Origin: Chitinophagaceae bacterium UBA2791
GTDB taxonomy: Bacteria > Bacteroidota > Bacteroidia > Chitinophagales > Chitinophagaceae
Direction: 5' to 3'
Length of the DNA stretch: 7,467 nucleotides
Assembly (NCBI GenBank): GCA_002352105.1
Contig: DEHV01000060.1
Location: 9,417-16,883 of the forward strand
Positions 7,139 through 7,467 of the stretch are shown here, piece by piece. How positions within the stretch are numbered: position 1 is the first letter of the stretch; each line of letters starts with the position of its first letter. Position numbers and translations under genes: made by a program. The notes beneath the pieces are model-generated. The model was not told the DNA's origin, made no database searches, and worked only from the letters and a program-made list of their open reading frames with translations.

Positions 7139-7190
7139 CATGAAATTTTTCATTCATCCTTTGTGTATTTTATGAATGAAAAATTTCATG
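7139..7190. repeat. Perfect 19-bp inverted repeat with embedded operator-like dyads
   Basis: CATGAAATTTTTCATTCAT (7139-7157) is the exact reverse complement of 7172-7190, with a 14-nt spacer. Each arm also contains its own dyad, ATGAAA-TT-TTTCAT at 7140-7153 and ATGAAA-AA-TTTCAT at 7176-7189, so the same 14-bp near-palindrome occurs twice, 36 bp apart. As DNA this resembles a pair of binding sites for a dimeric regulator. As RNA it would form a strong AT-rich hairpin ending 23 nt before the preferred gpsA start codon. No U-tract follows, so a terminator is unlikely. No flanking target-site duplication was seen, so a small mobile element is also unlikely. Confidence 0.85.
7140..7175 (+). CDS. 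Possible 11-residue leader ORF ahead of gpsA
   Basis: ATG at 7140 opens an 11-codon frame, MKFFIHPLCIL, ending with TGA at 7173-7175. AGAGGA (7128-7133), six bases upstream, resembles a Shine-Dalgarno sequence. The stop overlaps the ATG at 7172 (ATGA), which is in frame with gpsA. The ORF lies within the left arm and loop of the inverted repeat, so its codons are largely dictated by that repeat. This could be a coupling or leader peptide, but an ORF this short arises often by chance. Confidence 0.18.
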   Translation: MKFFIHPLCIL

Positions 7191-7213
7191 TACGTTTGAA
7201 AAAAAGATCCCTG

Positions 7214-7467
7214 ATGCAATTTGGAATAATCGGAAGCGGTACCTGGGCGACGGCATTGGCAAAAATTTTGACGGACAATGGCAATACAATTCACTGGCTG
7301 ATCAGGAATGAGCAATTGCTTAATAATATCATGAAGCGCCGGCATAATCCTAAATACCTGAGCGCGGTGTATTTTAATACCAGCCTTCTTCAGTTGTATA
7401 CGGATGTCAATGAAATGCTGGCCAATTGCGATCATGTGATAGCGGCGACCCCCTCTGCCTTTATCAT
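7214..7467 (+). CDS. gpsA: NAD(P)H-dependent glycerol-3-phosphate dehydrogenase, N-terminal part
   Basis: The first 84 codons of a gene that runs off the right edge. GpsA is a soluble enzyme that reduces dihydroxyacetone phosphate to sn-glycerol-3-phosphate, the backbone for phospholipid synthesis. The frame begins MQFGIIGSGTWATALAKIL. Residues 3-12 give the first beta-strand and the GxGxWA dinucleotide-binding loop of the Rossmann fold. HWLIRNEQ (27-34) lies at the end of the second strand, where cofactor preference is set. RRHNPKYLSAVYF (42-54) matches the family's Asn-x-x-Tyr-Leu region, and VIAATPSAF (75-83) matches the family's V-x-A-x-PS segment. ATG 7214 is preferred because it puts the first strand at the N-terminus as in other GpsA proteins. 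An in-frame ATG at 7172 would add 14 residues, MNEKFHVRLKKRSL. The family usually has about 330 residues, so roughly three quarters is off-window. Confidence 0.92.
   Translation, partial: MQFGIIGSGTWATALAKILTDNGNTIHWLIRNEQLLNNIMKRRHNPKYLSAVYFNTSLLQLYTDVNEMLANCDHVIAATPSAFI

Larger units (their letters stand above)
6867..7213. other. 347-bp non-coding stretch between the adaptor gene and gpsA
   Basis: I see no convincing protein gene or tRNA here. The left two-thirds (to about 7070) has mixed composition and several possible RNA hairpins: AGCGC-CTAA-GCGCT (6915-6928), an imperfect stem pairing TGAAAGAGC (6961-6969) with GCTC-AG-TTTCA (6992-7002), and an overlapping alternative GCGGCTCA / TGAGGCCGC (6989-6996 with 7017-7025). 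None is followed by a U-tract. From about 7075 to 7125 the plus strand is very T-rich. TATTATTG (7109-7116), one mismatch from TAnnTTTG, is the best candidate -7 element for gpsA, without a good -33. The right end holds the long inverted repeat described separately. Confidence 0.6.

Noticed and set aside
7139..7190. Inverted repeat as the end of an insertion sequence or MITE
   Set aside because: The whole element is 52 bp, its flanks show no direct duplication, and there is no transposase-related sequence nearby.

Overview
The window looks like a chromosomal segment from a member of the Bacteroidota, most likely near Chitinophagaceae; this is an inference from protein style and promoter signals. 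Supporting signs are exact matches to the Bacteroidota -7 promoter element TAnnTTTG, weak or absent Shine-Dalgarno sequences, a TonB-dependent receptor of the type common in that phylum, and a GpsA N-terminus of the form seen there. Coding DNA is moderately GC-rich with no compositional break between genes. The intergenic DNA in front of gpsA is clearly AT-rich. There are no transposases, CRISPR arrays, rRNAs or tRNAs.

Layout. Positions 1-70 (minus strand) hold the 5' part of a cobalamin riboswitch. It has its own well-formed promoter at 73-105, and the gene it controls lies off the left edge. A 10-bp inverted repeat (159-191) separates this unit from the complete minus-strand TonB-dependent outer-membrane receptor (332-2407). 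The receptor is divergent, across only 52 bp, from a plus-strand APC-family amino-acid permease (2460-3797). After a 146-bp gap with a hairpin and a TAttTTTG promoter element come a TolC-type outer-membrane factor (3944-5389) and a membrane-anchored MacA/HlyD-type adaptor (5493-6866). A 347-bp non-coding stretch follows, and then the first 84 codons of gpsA (sn-glycerol-3-phosphate dehydrogenase, phospholipid synthesis), which runs off the right edge.

How the genes fit together. TolC factor and adaptor form two of the three layers of an efflux or type I export machine, but no inner-membrane pump (MacB/ABC or RND) lies in the window. The receptor and the divergent permease are an outer- and an inner-membrane importer, but nothing in the sequence proves they share a substrate. 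The riboswitch belongs to the next transcription unit to the left, not to the receptor seen here.

Most of the window is ordinary housekeeping and transport content. The least explained element is a perfect 19-bp inverted repeat (7139-7157 / 7172-7190) just before gpsA. Each arm contains the dyad ATGAAA-NN-TTTCAT. An 11-codon ORF lies across the left arm and loop, and its stop codon overlaps an alternative in-frame gpsA start (ATGA). It could be a paired operator, an RNA hairpin in the leader, or a translational coupling device.
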